Notes: generated from the letters alone by a model not told the origin. DNA of 64,000 nt from Sphingopyxis sp. (GCA_030148985.1 JASBSJ010000003.1:1-64000), one strand, 5' to 3'. Counted from the stretch's first letter, positions 38,368-48,433 are shown. Program-made: numbers and translations.

Positions 38368-38621
38368 TGACGCTCGACCTGTCCTATTTCGCCTGGGTGC
38401 GCGAGCGCATGGGGGTGGCGGGTGAGACGGTCGAGCTGCCGCCCGCGGTGACCAATATTGCTATGCTGCTTGGCTGGCTGGCGGCGCGCGACGAACGCGG
38501 CGCGGCGGCCTTTGCCGAACCGCACCGCATCCGCGCCACGATCGACGGGGTGATGATGGGGCCCGATGCCCCGCTGGCGCGCGCGCGACGTCGCGCTGTT
38601 TCCGCCCGTGACAGGCGGATG
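38367..38621 (+). pseudogene. moaD: moaD (molybdopterin synthase small subunit) with apparent +1 frameshift near 38580
   Basis: Frame 1 gives MTLDLSYFAWVRERMGVAGETVELP...IDGVMMGPDAPLA; shifting one base at the GC run gives ARDVALFPPVTGG* with stop overlapping the moaE ATG. Confidence 0.72.
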
Positions 38622-39071
38622 ATCCGCGTTTTCGTCCAGCCGACGCCGATCGAGATCGGCACCGAGTTCGATCTGCACGATGCCGGGGGGCATGGCGCGA
38701 GCGCGAGCTTCATCGGGCGCGTGCGCGGCGACGATGACCTGACCGAGCTGTTCCTGGAGCATCATCCGGTGATGACCGAGGCGGGCCTCGCGGGCCTGGC
38801 GCACGCGGCGGTCGATCGCTGGAAGCTGGGGGCGCTGACCCTGATCCACCGCGTCGGCGCGATAGCGCCGGGCGAGACGATCGTGCTCGTCCTCGCAAGC
38901 AGCCGCCACCGCGCCGAGGCGCTGGCGGCGTGCGAATATCTGATCGACCGGCTGAAGACCGACGTGATGCTGTGGAAACGCGAGACGTTCGCCAACGGCC
39001 GCGTCGCGTGGGTCGAGGCGCGCGAGGGCGACCGGGATCGCGCGGCGCGGTGGGATCAGGGCGTGGATTGA
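38619..39071 (+). CDS. moaE: Molybdopterin synthase catalytic subunit
   Basis: MIRVFVQPTPIEIGTEFDLHDAGGHGASASFIGRVR...LEHHPVMTEAGL, LIHRVGAIAPGETIVLVLASSRHRAEALAACEYLIDRLKTDVMLWKRE. Confidence 0.93.
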   Translation: MIRVFVQPTPIEIGTEFDLHDAGGHGASASFIGRVRGDDDLTELFLEHHPVMTEAGLAGLAHAAVDRWKLGALTLIHRVGAIAPGETIVLVLASSRHRAEALAACEYLIDRLKTDVMLWKRETFANGRVAWVEAREGDRDRAARWDQGVD

Positions 39072-39354
39072 GGAACGGGAGGGCCGTTTCGGGCTGGTGA
39101 GCGGCCGTCGCTGTTCCCGGTCATGCCGGGCCGGGTCCGCGATCCGGCTGGTGCAGGGGCGGCGGAATTCTTTCAAAGTTCAGGAAAGTTCAGCCTGGCG
39201 CGGCGCTCTGATCTGCCGCTCCCGGCAGACCTGCGCGCCCGTCTCCTGCCCGCATCCATATATGGCGCAGCGACTTGCCTTATCCACATATTGAAAGAGC
39301 AGGGATGAAGGCTGGCACAGCCGGATCATGTAGGACAGCGTTTTTTTTGGGGAT

Positions 39355-39380
39355 GTCCGCTTTGGGGGTGGAGAGCGGAC
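39355..39380. repeat. Short inverted repeat GTCCGCT...AGCGGAC
   Basis: ATGTCCGCTTTGGGGGTGGAGAGCGGACGT in a long intergenic gap. Confidence 0.5.
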
Positions 39381-39387
39381 GTTAAAT

Positions 39388-39517
39388 CCTCCCTGTCGCG
39401 TAGCGATGGGGAGGGGGACCGCGCCCGAAGGGCGTGGTGGAGGGGCGGCGACGTCGCGTTATTGCCCCCCCGTCAGCGCTTCGCGCTGCCACCTCCCCAT
39501 GGCTTCGCCACAGAGAG
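39388..39517. repeat. GC-rich intergenic repeat (family C, copy 1)
   Basis: Shares CCGTCAGCGCTTCGCGCTGCCACCTCCCC and AATCCTCCC...GGGGAGGGGGACCGC blocks with 45640-45852. Confidence 0.7.
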
Positions 39518-39558
39518 GATCAACGTCCACTTCTGATCGAATGCCGCTTTCCGAATAT

Positions 39559-39629
39559 TTCGCGCAGAGGCGCAGAGATCGACTAGATGAAGCGTACTCC
39601 CCTCTGCGATCTCTGCGCCTCTGCGCGAA
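39559..39629. repeat. Perfect 23-bp inverted repeat
   Basis: TTCGCGCAGAGGCGCAGAGATCG (39559-39581) and its exact reverse complement CGATCTCTGCGCCTCTGCGCGAA (39607-39629). Confidence 0.8.
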
Positions 39630-39686
39630 TCTCGTCCAGCGCGGGCGTTCGAACAAAAGGGGCTTCCAGTCGAAACCCGACCGCCG

Positions 39687-40592
39687 CTACTGCGCCTGAT
39701 GCTTCCTGAAAATATCGGCAAGCATCTTGAACTCGTCCGCCCGCGGGCTGCCCTTGCGCCACACCAGCGCGATCGTGCGCCAGTCATGGTCCGAATCGAG
39801 CGGGCGCGTGTCGATGTCGGTGTGGTCGAGGATGCCCGCCTCGATCGCCATTTGCGGCAGCATGGTGATGCCAAGGCCGTTGTCGACCATCTGCACGAGC
39901 GTGTGGAGCGAGGTCCCCATCATCCGTGCCCCGGCGCGCAGTTCGGGCCGGTTGCACGCGGCGAGCGCGTGATCCTTCAGGCAATGCCCGTCCTCGAGCA
40001 TCAGCATCTGCGCGGGGTCGATCTGGTCGGCACTGACCATCGCGGGAAGATCTTCGGATTGATCGCCGGGGAACGCAACGAACAGCGCGTCGTCGAACAG
40101 ATTTTCACTTTCAACGTCGCCGCACGCATAGGGGAGCGCGAGCAACACGCAGTCGACGGCGCCGTGGTGGAGTGATTCGCACGCCTGCGCGCTCGGTTCC
40201 TCGCGCAGAAACAGCTTCAGCGACGGGCGTTCCTTGCGCAGCCGCGGGAGGAGATCGGGAAGGAGAAAGGGCGCGATCGTCGGGATGACGCTCATGCGCA
40301 GTTCGCCGACGAGCGGTGCGGCGGCCGCGGCGGCCATGTCGGCAAGCTCCTCGGCCTCGCGCAGCACGCGGTGCGCCTTTTCGACGATCTTGTCGCCGAG
40401 CGCGGTGAAGCGCACGACGCGGCGCGTACGCTCGACGAGTGTTTGCCCCAGCAGCGTCTCAAGCTCGCGGATGCCCGCCGACAGCGTCGATTGGGTGACG
40501 TTGCACGCATCGGCGGCGCGGCCGAAATGGCCATGCTCGTGCAGTGCGACAAGATATTGCATCTGTTTGAGCGAGGGGAGGTAGTTTTGCAT
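39687..40592 (-). CDS. oxyR: LysR-family hydrogen peroxide-inducible regulator (OxyR-like)
   Basis: MQYLVALHEHGHFGRAADACNVTQSTLSAGIRELE HTH; C-X8-C in MLEDGHCLKDHALAACNR as in OxyR. Confidence 0.88.
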   Translation of the reverse strand: MQNYLPSLKQMQYLVALHEHGHFGRAADACNVTQSTLSAGIRELETLLGQTLVERTRRVVRFTALGDKIVEKAHRVLREAEELADMAAAAAAPLVGELRMSVIPTIAPFLLPDLLPRLRKERPSLKLFLREEPSAQACESLHHGAVDCVLLALPYACGDVESENLFDDALFVAFPGDQSEDLPAMVSADQIDPAQMLMLEDGHCLKDHALAACNRPELRAGARMMGTSLHTLVQMVDNGLGITMLPQMAIEAGILDHTDIDTRPLDSDHDWRTIALVWRKGSPRADEFKMLADIFRKHQAQ

Positions 40593-40727
40593 TGATCGGA
40601 TATAGTGATTTGTTGGGCAATTTTGAACAAGTCAGACGATTAAAATTCGCCGCCAAAATGGTCGCATCGCTTGGCGTCGCGGCGCCCGCCGTGATAGCTG
40701 GTCCGATCAATCGGTGCGGAGGGGCAA

Positions 40728-41195
40728 ATGGCGGTTTCGCGTTTCCTGATCGGCGGCGTCGCGAGCGCGCTGCTGCTGACCGGCGGCTTGTTCCTGTGGC
40801 AGGGGCACAGCCAGCTGGCCGAGGAGGCGGTGCTGCCCGATCCGCCGCCCGCCTTGCCCGCGATCCCGGTCGCCGGAGCGAATGCGCCCACTCGCGGCCC
40901 GGCGCCACCCCCCCTCCCCGCCGCGAAGGAGGCGTCGCGCGAGGAACGGCGCTTCAACCGCTTCGACCGCGACCGCAACGACAAGGTCAGCCGCGTCGAG
41001 CTGATGTCGTCGCGCACTGCGGCGTTTCGCAAACTCGACACGGACGGCAATAATTTGCTGACGTTCGAGGAATGGGCGGTGACCACGAGCGAACGGTTCG
41101 CCGGAGCCGATGCCGACAAGTCGGGCGACCTGACGCGGGCGGAATTCGCGACGACCGCGCCGAAGCGCGCAGCGAAGCCGAAATGTCGGTGTTGA
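40728..41195 (+). CDS. Membrane-anchored/secreted EF-hand protein
   Basis: N-terminal hydrophobic segment; three EF-loop motifs DRDRNDKVSRVE, DTDGNNLLTFEE, DADKSGDLTRAE. Confidence 0.85.
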   Translation: MAVSRFLIGGVASALLLTGGLFLWQGHSQLAEEAVLPDPPPALPAIPVAGANAPTRGPAPPPLPAAKEASREERRFNRFDRDRNDKVSRVELMSSRTAAFRKLDTDGNNLLTFEEWAVTTSERFAGADADKSGDLTRAEFATTAPKRAAKPKCRC

Positions 41196-41202
41196 ACCCG
41201 AA

Positions 41203-41380
41203 CCCTCCCCCTTGATGGGGGAGGCAGCGAGACTTGCGAGCTTGCTCGCTAGTCGCAGCGGTGGGAGTGCGCTCTCGGCCTGAAGCAACGGTGCAAGGAC
41301 GCACCGTCACCCCCATCCAACTTCGCCTAATCGCTGCGCGATAAGGCTGCGTATCCTTCCCCCATCAAGGGGGAAGGGGA
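41203..41380. repeat. Intergenic inverted-repeat element
   Basis: Starts CCCTCCCCCTTGATGGGGGAGG and ends CTTCCCCCATCAAGGGGGAAGG, with internal GAGCTTGCTC-type hairpins. Confidence 0.6.
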
Positions 41381-42730
41381 TTAGGCCGCCACGCCCTCGG
41401 CCACTTTCATCCACTCCGCCAGCGCCTTGCCCGCGCGCTGCGTGTAGCCGAGCTTGCGGTCCTTTTTGCGCACCTCGTCGGCGAGCGGTGGGAAAAGGCC
41501 GAAGTTGACGTTCATCGGCTGATAGGATGCCGCATCGGCGCCGCCGGTGATGTGCCCGAGCAGCGCGCCCAGCGCGGTTTCGGGCGGCGGTGGTGGCAGG
41601 GTGCGGCCGCCAAGCTCCGCAGCGGCAAAGCGCGCGGCGACGAGGCCGATCGCGGCGCTTTCGACATAGCCTTCGCAGCCGGTGATCTGCCCGGCGAACC
41701 GAATATGCGGCGCCGATTTCAGGCGAAGCTGGCCGTCGAGCAATTCGGGCGAGCGGATGAAGCTGTTGCGGTGAAGCCCGCCCAGTCGCGCGAACTCGGC
41801 CTTCTCGAGGCCGGGGATGGTGCGGAACAGCTCGACCTGCGCGCCATGTTTGAGCTTGGTCTGAAAGCCGACCATGTTCCACAGCGTGCCCAGCGCATTG
41901 TCCTGCCGCAGCTGGACGACCGCATAGGGCCAGCGCCCGGTGCGCGGATTGTCGAGCCCGACGCCCTTCATCGGACCGAAGCGCAAGGTTTCGACGCCGC
42001 GTTCGGCCATCACCTCGATCGGCATACAGCCCTCAAAATAGGGCGTGTCCTTTTCCCAATCCTTGAACTCGGTTTTTTCGCCGTCGATCAGCCCCTGAAC
42101 GAAGGCATGATATTGGTCCTTGTCCATCGGGCAGTTGATATAATCCTTGCCGTCGCCGATCGGCCCGACCTTGTCCCAGCGGCTCGCCATCCAGGCAATG
42201 TCCATGTCGATGCTGTCGCGGTAGACGATGGGGGCGATGGCGTCGAAAAAGGCGAGCGCGTCCTTGCCGGTCGCGGCGCCGATGCTGTCGGCGAGGCTCG
42301 CGGCGGTGAGCGGGCCGGTCGCGACGATCGTCAGCCCCTCGCTCGGCAGCGTGTCGATGCGTTCGCGAACGATGTTAACATTGGGGTGATTTTCGAGCGC
42401 GCGGGTGACACCGCCCGAAAAAAGGTCGCGGTCGACCGCAAGCGCCGAGCCCGCGGGCACCTTGGTTGCATCGGCCTCGCGTATGATGATCGAGCCCAGT
42501 GTGCGCATTTCGCGGTGGAGCAGGCCGACGGCGTTGCTTTCGCCATCGTCGCTGCGAAAGCTGTTCGAGCAGACCATCTCGGCGAGCGTGTCGCCCTGAT
42601 GCGCCGGTGTCATATCGCCGCCGCCGCGCATTTCGGAAAGCCGCACGCGATGGCCCGCCTCGGCAAGCTGCCACGCCGCTTCGGACCCCGCGAGGCCGCC
42701 GCCGATGATATGCACGTCGTATTCCGCCAT
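41381..42730 (-). CDS. trmFO: Methylenetetrahydrofolate--tRNA-(uracil-5-)-methyltransferase
   Basis: [69 protein letters not shown]. Confidence 0.97.
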   Translation of the reverse strand: MAEYDVHIIGGGLAGSEAAWQLAEAGHRVRLSEMRGGGDMTPAHQGDTLAEMVCSNSFRSDDGESNAVGLLHREMRTLGSIIIREADATKVPAGSALAVDRDLFSGGVTRALENHPNVNIVRERIDTLPSEGLTIVATGPLTAASLADSIGAATGKDALAFFDAIAPIVYRDSIDMDIAWMASRWDKVGPIGDGKDYINCPMDKDQYHAFVQGLIDGEKTEFKDWEKDTPYFEGCMPIEVMAERGVETLRFGPMKGVGLDNPRTGRWPYAVVQLRQDNALGTLWNMVGFQTKLKHGAQVELFRTIPGLEKAEFARLGGLHRNSFIRSPELLDGQLRLKSAPHIRFAGQITGCEGYVESAAIGLVAARFAAAELGGRTLPPPPPETALGALLGHITGGADAASYQPMNVNFGLFPPLADEVRKKDRKLGYTQRAGKALAEWMKVAEGVAA

Positions 42731-42805
42731 TTACCCTGTCCGTTGACTTGCGACCAATATGCCGCGCACTAGGCGGGTTGGCGGCAAGATGCAAAGGGGA
42801 GCGCG

Positions 42806-43477
42806 ATGGGCAAGGGGCAGCTTTGGGACCGGGCGCGCTGGTTGTGGCTGGCGGCGCTTGTTGGCGGGATCAGCTATTTCGGGGCGGTGGTCCTGCGGCT
42901 CGACGGGCCTGCGATCTGGGCATGGAAGGCATCGGGCGTCGGCCTGCTCGCCGCATGGGCGGCGGCGAACGCGCGCGGCACAGGCGGGTGGATGATCGCC
43001 GTGGCGCTGGCGTTCGGTGCGCTCGGCGACTGGATGCTCGATGCGATCGGAATGATGCAGGGGGCGGCAGCGTTCGCGATCGGGCATGTCATTGCGATTG
43101 TCCTCTATCTTGGCAACCGGCGCGCGGCGATGACCGGATCGCAGACATTGCTCGTCTTTGCGGTGGTCCCGTTCGCGCTGCTCGCGGCGTGGGGCCTCAC
43201 GAAACAGGCCGCGCCGGAGCAGATGACGGCGGCGATGGGGTACACCGCGATCGTCGCGCTGATGGCGGCGACCGCCTGGGCGAGCCGCTTTCCGCGCTAT
43301 CGCACCGGCATCGGAGCGATGCTGTTCCTCGCGAGCGACCTGTTTATCTTCGCGGGCGAAGGCGGAGCGCTGTCGAGGGACGTAACGATGTGGTTCGTCT
43401 GGCCGCTCTATTTCGGTGGACAGGCGCTGATCGCCTGGGGTGTCGTCAGCACGCTGGCGAACGAAAGACGCGCCTGA
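42806..43477 (+). CDS. YhhN family (lysoplasmalogenase-like) membrane protein
   Basis: 223 aa multi-pass; FGALGDWMLD, GHVIAIVLYLGN, GAMLFLASDLFIFAGEGG. Confidence 0.85.
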   Translation: MGKGQLWDRARWLWLAALVGGISYFGAVVLRLDGPAIWAWKASGVGLLAAWAAANARGTGGWMIAVALAFGALGDWMLDAIGMMQGAAAFAIGHVIAIVLYLGNRRAAMTGSQTLLVFAVVPFALLAAWGLTKQAAPEQMTAAMGYTAIVALMAATAWASRFPRYRTGIGAMLFLASDLFIFAGEGGALSRDVTMWFVWPLYFGGQALIAWGVVSTLANERRA

Positions 43478-43939
43478 TCAGGACGGCGGCGCAGCTTCCC
43501 CGGCAAGCAGCGCCTCGATGTCGGGGACCGGCCGGTCGGTCATTTCCTTGACATGCTCGCCGACAATTCGCGCCGCGGTTTGTTTGTGCCAGAGCGGGCG
43601 GAGTTCGCCCATCGTGCGCGCGGGGGCAACGACGACGAGGTTTTCGAATTCGCCGCCCAGCGCCATCGCGTTGATTTTTTCGCTCAGGTCGCGGGCGAAG
43701 CGATCCTCCTCCTGCTGGTGGAAATCGGGTTCCGGCATCGTATCCTGAAAGCTGCCGGCACCCATGGGGCGGCCCGAACGGCCCGCGGCATCGGTCTTGA
43801 TGTCGCTGTCCTTGCGATCCTCGCGCTCGCGGTGCGACGCGATGCGCAGGTCGATCTGCTGCCCGTCGCCCTGATTGCGCAGGAATAAGGCCTTGCGGCC
43901 GTCGGCGACGAGGACGAGCGTGTCGTGGGGGAGGGTCAT
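43478..43939 (-). CDS. Host attachment family protein
   Basis: LVLVADGRKALFLRNQGD, FARDLSEKINAMALGGEFENLVVVAPARTMGELRPLW. Confidence 0.85.
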   Translation of the reverse strand: MTLPHDTLVLVADGRKALFLRNQGDGQQIDLRIASHREREDRKDSDIKTDAAGRSGRPMGAGSFQDTMPEPDFHQQEEDRFARDLSEKINAMALGGEFENLVVVAPARTMGELRPLWHKQTAARIVGEHVKEMTDRPVPDIEALLAGEAAPPS

Positions 43940-44034
43940 GGTCTTCTCCTTCTGATCCACAAGCAACGCATGGGCGGCGGGCGAGTTTCGGCGAGGCGCG
44001 ATTGCGTCGACGGCCGATCACGACAAAAACGATG

Positions 44035-44880
44035 TCAGGCGCCGCTCCACGCCGCGATCGTCGTGCGGTGGAGCAGGCGGTCGTGGCCGTCATAACCGCC
44101 CGTCGCGCGGTGGAGGAACGAGCGATTGTCCCACATCACGAGCATGTCGGGCTCCCACTGGTGCGAATAACGAAATTCCTCGCGCCCCTGCCACTGGATG
44201 AGCTCGTAGAGGAGCGGCCGCGCTTCGGCATCGTCCATCCCCTCGAAGCCGATGATATAGCCGGCGCAGCCGAACAGGCCGAGGCGGCCGGTTTCGGGAT
44301 GCGCGCGCACAAAGGGGTGGAGCTGTGTTTCGAGCGCCTCTTCGTCGGAGCGGATGTCCATGCTGCGCCCCTTGTCGTTCGCGCCATACATGCCCGTCGG
44401 CGCGTAGCCCGCGCGGGCGCTGTGGATCGCCTGCAAACCCTCGACGCGCGCGCGCAGCCCGGCGGGCATTGCGTCGAGCGCGGCGTGCTGGTTGGCAAAT
44501 TCGGTGTTGCCGCCCACCGGAGGAATGGTGATGCCGAACAGGCAGGTGCCCGCGGGCGGGCGCGCCTGAAAGCTCCAGTCGCTGTGCCAGTTTTCGGCGA
44601 AGAGCGGCGCCGTCTCGTCAGCGCGCCGCTTCACCGCGATGATATGCGCGCGGCCCGGAACCGGGCGGATGAAGGGATCGTCGCCGAAGCCGCCGAAATA
44701 GGTGGTAAAGCGTTCCAGATCGTCGTCATTCATCCTCTGGCCCGGAAAGGCGAGGACATGATGGTCGAGCCACGCCGCACGGATGGCGGCGACGGTATCG
44801 GGATCGAGCGGCCGCGTCAGGTCGACGCCGGTGACGCGCGCGCCGCACGCCTGGCCACTGGGGGTGATGGTGAGCGTCAT
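44035..44880 (-). CDS. TauD/TfdA family Fe(II)/2-oxoglutarate dioxygenase
   Basis: ENWHSDWSFQARPPAGTCLFGITIPPVGGNTEFANQHAAL, MLVMWDNRSFLHRATGGYDGHDRLLHRTTI (HxD...H). Confidence 0.94.
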   Translation of the reverse strand: MTLTITPSGQACGARVTGVDLTRPLDPDTVAAIRAAWLDHHVLAFPGQRMNDDDLERFTTYFGGFGDDPFIRPVPGRAHIIAVKRRADETAPLFAENWHSDWSFQARPPAGTCLFGITIPPVGGNTEFANQHAALDAMPAGLRARVEGLQAIHSARAGYAPTGMYGANDKGRSMDIRSDEEALETQLHPFVRAHPETGRLGLFGCAGYIIGFEGMDDAEARPLLYELIQWQGREEFRYSHQWEPDMLVMWDNRSFLHRATGGYDGHDRLLHRTTIAAWSGA

Positions 44881-44978
44881 CGCGCCATGCTGCGCCCGTT
44901 GGCGCGCGCGGTCAATCGCGCTGGACGCAGCCGCCTTTTTTCCGCATCTTCGGTTTTGGTCGCATGGAGGATTGCCCG

Positions 44979-45551
44979 ATGACATTGCTGAAAAAGCTCG
45001 TGATGCCGCTGGGGCTTGCCCTTGGCGTTGGCGTATCTTTCGCGCTGCTTCCCGCGCCGGGTATCGCGGCGCTCCAGCAAGGCGCGAAGGCGCCCGATTT
45101 CACATTGAGCGCCGCGCAGGGCGGCAAGCCGTTCAGCCTGTCCTTGAAACAGGCGCTGAAGAAGGGGCCGGTCGTGCTCTATTTCTTTCCCGCCGCCTTT
45201 ACGCCCGGCTGCACATTGGAGGCGCATCTGTTCGCCGAGGCGAGCGACGATTTCAACCGGCTGGGTGCGCGCGTCGTCGGCGTGACGGCGGGCAATATTG
45301 ATCGCGTCGCCGAATTTTCGCGCTCCGAATGCCGCGACAAATTTGCCGTCGCGGCCGATCCGGGCGCGAAGGTCGCGGCAAAATATGACGCCGTGCTGGC
45401 GCGCCCGGGCAAGGCGCCGATCTCCAGCCGCACATCCTTCGTGATCGCGCCGAACGGCACCATCCTGCTGAGCTACACCGACGCCAAACCGCAGGCGCAT
45501 GTGGAAAAGACGATGGCGGCGGTGCGGGCGTGGAAGGCACGGCGGCGCTAG
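44979..45551 (+). CDS. Exported peroxiredoxin (AhpC/TSA, Bcp-like)
   Basis: Signal-like N-terminus; GAKAPDFTLSAAQGGKPFSL, VVLYFFPAAFTPGCTLEAHLF. Confidence 0.9.
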   Translation: MTLLKKLVMPLGLALGVGVSFALLPAPGIAALQQGAKAPDFTLSAAQGGKPFSLSLKQALKKGPVVLYFFPAAFTPGCTLEAHLFAEASDDFNRLGARVVGVTAGNIDRVAEFSRSECRDKFAVAADPGAKVAAKYDAVLARPGKAPISSRTSFVIAPNGTILLSYTDAKPQAHVEKTMAAVRAWKARRR

Positions 45552-45639
45552 GATTCGGAGGGCGCTGCCACCTCCTCGTCGCTTCGCGATAGGGCGTGGT
45601 TCGTCATGTTCGACAATGGGGCGCTCTCCTCCGTCATCA

Positions 45640-45852
45640 TTAATCCTCCCCATCGCTGCGCGACAGGGAGGAGCGTGGTTTGGAAAGTCCGGAAGCGACC
45701 GATTACGGACATCGAAATCCTCCCCGCTTGCGGGGAGGGGGACCGCCGCCGCCGGCGGTGGTGGCGGGGGCCGTCGGCCTGACGCGCCGCTGAAGGACGC
45801 CACCCCCCTCCGTCAGCGCTTCGCGCTGCCACCTCCCCGCAAGCGGGGAGGA
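45640..45852. repeat. GC-rich intergenic repeat cluster (family C, copy 2)
   Basis: AATCCTCCCCGCTTGCGGGGAGGGGGACCGCCGCC...CCCTCCGTCAGCGCTTCGCGCTGCCACCTCCCCGCAAGCGGGGAGG. Confidence 0.7.
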
Positions 45853-45880
45853 TCGTCTTGTTCCCACCCCCAAAACGGAC

Positions 45881-47104
45881 TCACCGAATCCGCTTTCCGC
45901 CCTTCCACATCATCGTCGCGCGGCCCTGCACGGGCATGCCGTCGAAGGGCGTGTTGCCGGCCCACGCCGCCATCTTCTTGGCATCGACCTGCCACGGCGC
46001 GCCTTCGTCGACGAGGATGAGGTCGGCCTCCATGCCGACGGCTAGGCGCCCGGCTTCGACGCCGAGCAGGCAGGCGGGGGTGGCGGCGAGCATTTCGAAC
46101 AGGCGGCCCGGGCCGATATGACCGTCGCGGACAAGATTGAGGCCCATCGCGAGCAAAGTTTCGGCGCCCGCCATGCCGGGCAGCGCCTCGGCAAAGGGCA
46201 GGCGCTTGTCCTCCGGCCCGCGCGGGTCGTGGCCCGACGACAAGATGTCGACCGTGCCGTCGGCAACCGCGGCAAGGCAGGCGCGGCGGTCGTCCTCGCT
46301 GCGCAGCGGCGGCGACAGGCGCGCAAAGGTGCGGAAATCGCCGATCGCGGTGTGAGAGAGAAAGAGGTGCGCGGGGGTGATGCCGCAGAGCACGGGCAGC
46401 CCCTTCGCCTTGGCGGCGCGGATCAGATCGAGCCCGCGTGCGGTCGTGACCTGGCGAAAATGGACGGGCGCGCCGGTTTCCTCGACCAAAGCAAGGTCGC
46501 GCGCGATCGCCATCGCTTCGGCAACCGATGGCGCCGACGCGAGGCCGAGGCGCGTCGCCATTTCGCCGTCGGTCGCGACCGCGCCGGCGGTGAGCCCTTC
46601 ATCCTCGGCATGGATGATCGTGACAAGGCCGAGCGAGGCGGCATAAGCGAGCACGCGGCGCATTACGCCGCTGTCGGCGATGCGCCCGCGCCCGGTGGCG
46701 ACGGCGCGCGCGCCCGCCGCCTTCATCAGGCCGATTTCGGCGAGCTCGCGGCCTTCGAGACCCTTGGTCGCGGCGGCGAGCGGGTGGACCCAGAGGTCGG
46801 GCTTGCCGCCCTTTGCGGCGCGCTCGACCAGCCCCGCACCGTCGAGCGGGCCATTGTCGGGCATCAGCGCGGCGCGGGTGATGCCGCCGAAGTGAAAGGC
46901 GGGCTTGTCGGTCGCAAAGACGCCGAGGTCGATGATGCCGGGGGCGAGCCACTGGCCCCTGGCATCAACGCTTTCGGCGCCGTCGGGGACGTCGGTCGGG
47001 TCGATCGCGGCGATGCGGCCATCGACCGCGAGTAGACTGCCCGCCCGCGGCGTATCGCCGTCGACCAGCCGAGCATTGACGATGTGGAGCGGTTTCAGTT
47101 CCAT
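45881..47104 (-). CDS. pyrC: Dihydroorotase
   Basis: [100 protein letters not shown]. Confidence 0.94.
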   Translation of the reverse strand: MELKPLHIVNARLVDGDTPRAGSLLAVDGRIAAIDPTDVPDGAESVDARGQWLAPGIIDLGVFATDKPAFHFGGITRAALMPDNGPLDGAGLVERAAKGGKPDLWVHPLAAATKGLEGRELAEIGLMKAAGARAVATGRGRIADSGVMRRVLAYAASLGLVTIIHAEDEGLTAGAVATDGEMATRLGLASAPSVAEAMAIARDLALVEETGAPVHFRQVTTARGLDLIRAAKAKGLPVLCGITPAHLFLSHTAIGDFRTFARLSPPLRSEDDRRACLAAVADGTVDILSSGHDPRGPEDKRLPFAEALPGMAGAETLLAMGLNLVRDGHIGPGRLFEMLAATPACLLGVEAGRLAVGMEADLILVDEGAPWQVDAKKMAAWAGNTPFDGMPVQGRATMMWKGGKRIR

Positions 47105-48090
47105 CCCGGCACTCCCCGCTGGCGGCGCGTCAAAATGTCGAGGCACGCCATGCGGACCGCGACCCCCATCTCGACCTGTTCGGTGATCGTCGAGCGCGCG
47201 GGATCGTCGGCAATGCTGCTGTCGATCTCCACCCCGCGGTTCATCGGGCCGGGGTGCATGACGATGGCGTCGGGCTTCGCCTTTTCGAGCCGCTGGGGGG
47301 TGAGCCCATAGAGCGTATGATATTCGCGCGCCGAGGGCAGGTATGCGCCGTCCATGCGCTCGTTCTGGAGGCGCAGCATCATCACGACATCGGCGTCTTT
47401 CAACCCCTCGTCCATGTCGGTGAAGGTCGCAACGTGCATCCGCTCCATCGCGGGCGGGGTCAGCGTCGCGGGGGCGACGACGCGCACCTCGTTGCCGAGC
47501 AAGGTCAGCGCCAGGATGTTCGAGCGCGCGACGCGGCTGTGGAGGACGTCGCCGCATATGGCAATGGTCAGCCCCTCGACGCGGCCGAGGCGGCGGCGGA
47601 TCGTGAGGGCATCGAGCAGCGCCTGCGTCGGATGTTCGTGGCGCCCGTCGCCCGCGTTGAGCACGGGACAATCGACCTTGTCGGCGATCAGCTGCACCGC
47701 GCCCGACGATGCGTGGCGGATGACGATGGCGTCGGCGCGCATGGCATTCAGGGTCATCGCCGTGTCGATCAGCGTCTCGCCCTTCTTCACGCTCGACTGC
47801 GCGGCGTGCATGTTGACGACGTCGGCGCCGAGGCGTTTTCCGGCGATCTCGAACGAAAGGAGTGTGCGGGTGGAGTTTTCGAAAAAGGCGTTGATGATGG
47901 TCAGGCCCGCGAGCCGGTCGTCATGCTTCGCCGCGCCGCTGCGATTGAGTTCGACCCATTCTTCGGCCGCGTCCAATATGTAGGAAATCTCCCACGGGGT
48001 GAGCTGGGCGATACCGGTCAGGTGGCGATGGCGAAACGCATCGCCGCCGGGCGGATAGTCGCTGGCGGGTCGGATCGTGGAGCTTGTCAT
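47095..48090 (-). CDS. pyrB: Aspartate carbamoyltransferase
   Basis: [69 protein letters not shown]. Confidence 0.97.
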   Translation of the reverse strand: MTSSTIRPASDYPPGGDAFRHRHLTGIAQLTPWEISYILDAAEEWVELNRSGAAKHDDRLAGLTIINAFFENSTRTLLSFEIAGKRLGADVVNMHAAQSSVKKGETLIDTAMTLNAMRADAIVIRHASSGAVQLIADKVDCPVLNAGDGRHEHPTQALLDALTIRRRLGRVEGLTIAICGDVLHSRVARSNILALTLLGNEVRVVAPATLTPPAMERMHVATFTDMDEGLKDADVVMMLRLQNERMDGAYLPSAREYHTLYGLTPQRLEKAKPDAIVMHPGPMNRGVEIDSSIADDPARSTITEQVEMGVAVRMACLDILTRRQRGVPGWN

Positions 48091-48103
48091 TAAAGCCACG
48101 CCT

Positions 48104-48433
48104 CTAGGCCGGTGCGGCGATTCTCGCAAGCGCCGAGGCGAGCAGAGGTTCCAATATTCCGAACATCCACAGAAGGAGCAGGATGATGTCCAGCCAAAGC
48201 CAGATCAGCATCCACGTCGCAGAGGGCTGTTTGCGCGTCTTGTGGCGGACGAGTCGCGACGCGACGAAGGCTCCGGAGGCTCCGCCGAGAAAGCACCATA
48301 AAAGCAATGTGCCCTCCGAAATTCGGCGAAAGCCCTGCTCGGCGAATTGTTTGTCGAGAACCATCGATACGAAACCGATGAGATTCGCGGCGAGCAGCCA
48401 ATAGATGATATATTGGCCGAGCGACGCGTCCAT
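48104..48433 (-). CDS. DUF1294 domain membrane protein
   Basis: [68 protein letters not shown]. Confidence 0.87.
   Translation of the reverse strand: MDASLGQYIIYWLLAANLIGFVSMVLDKQFAEQGFRRISEGTLLLWCFLGGASGAFVASRLVRHKTRKQPSATWMLIWLWLDIILLLLWMFGILEPLLASALARIAAPA

Noticed and set aside
39072-39700. Possible CRISPR or small mobile element in the long gap
   Set aside because: No regularly spaced direct repeats and no transposase; only dispersed inverted repeats.
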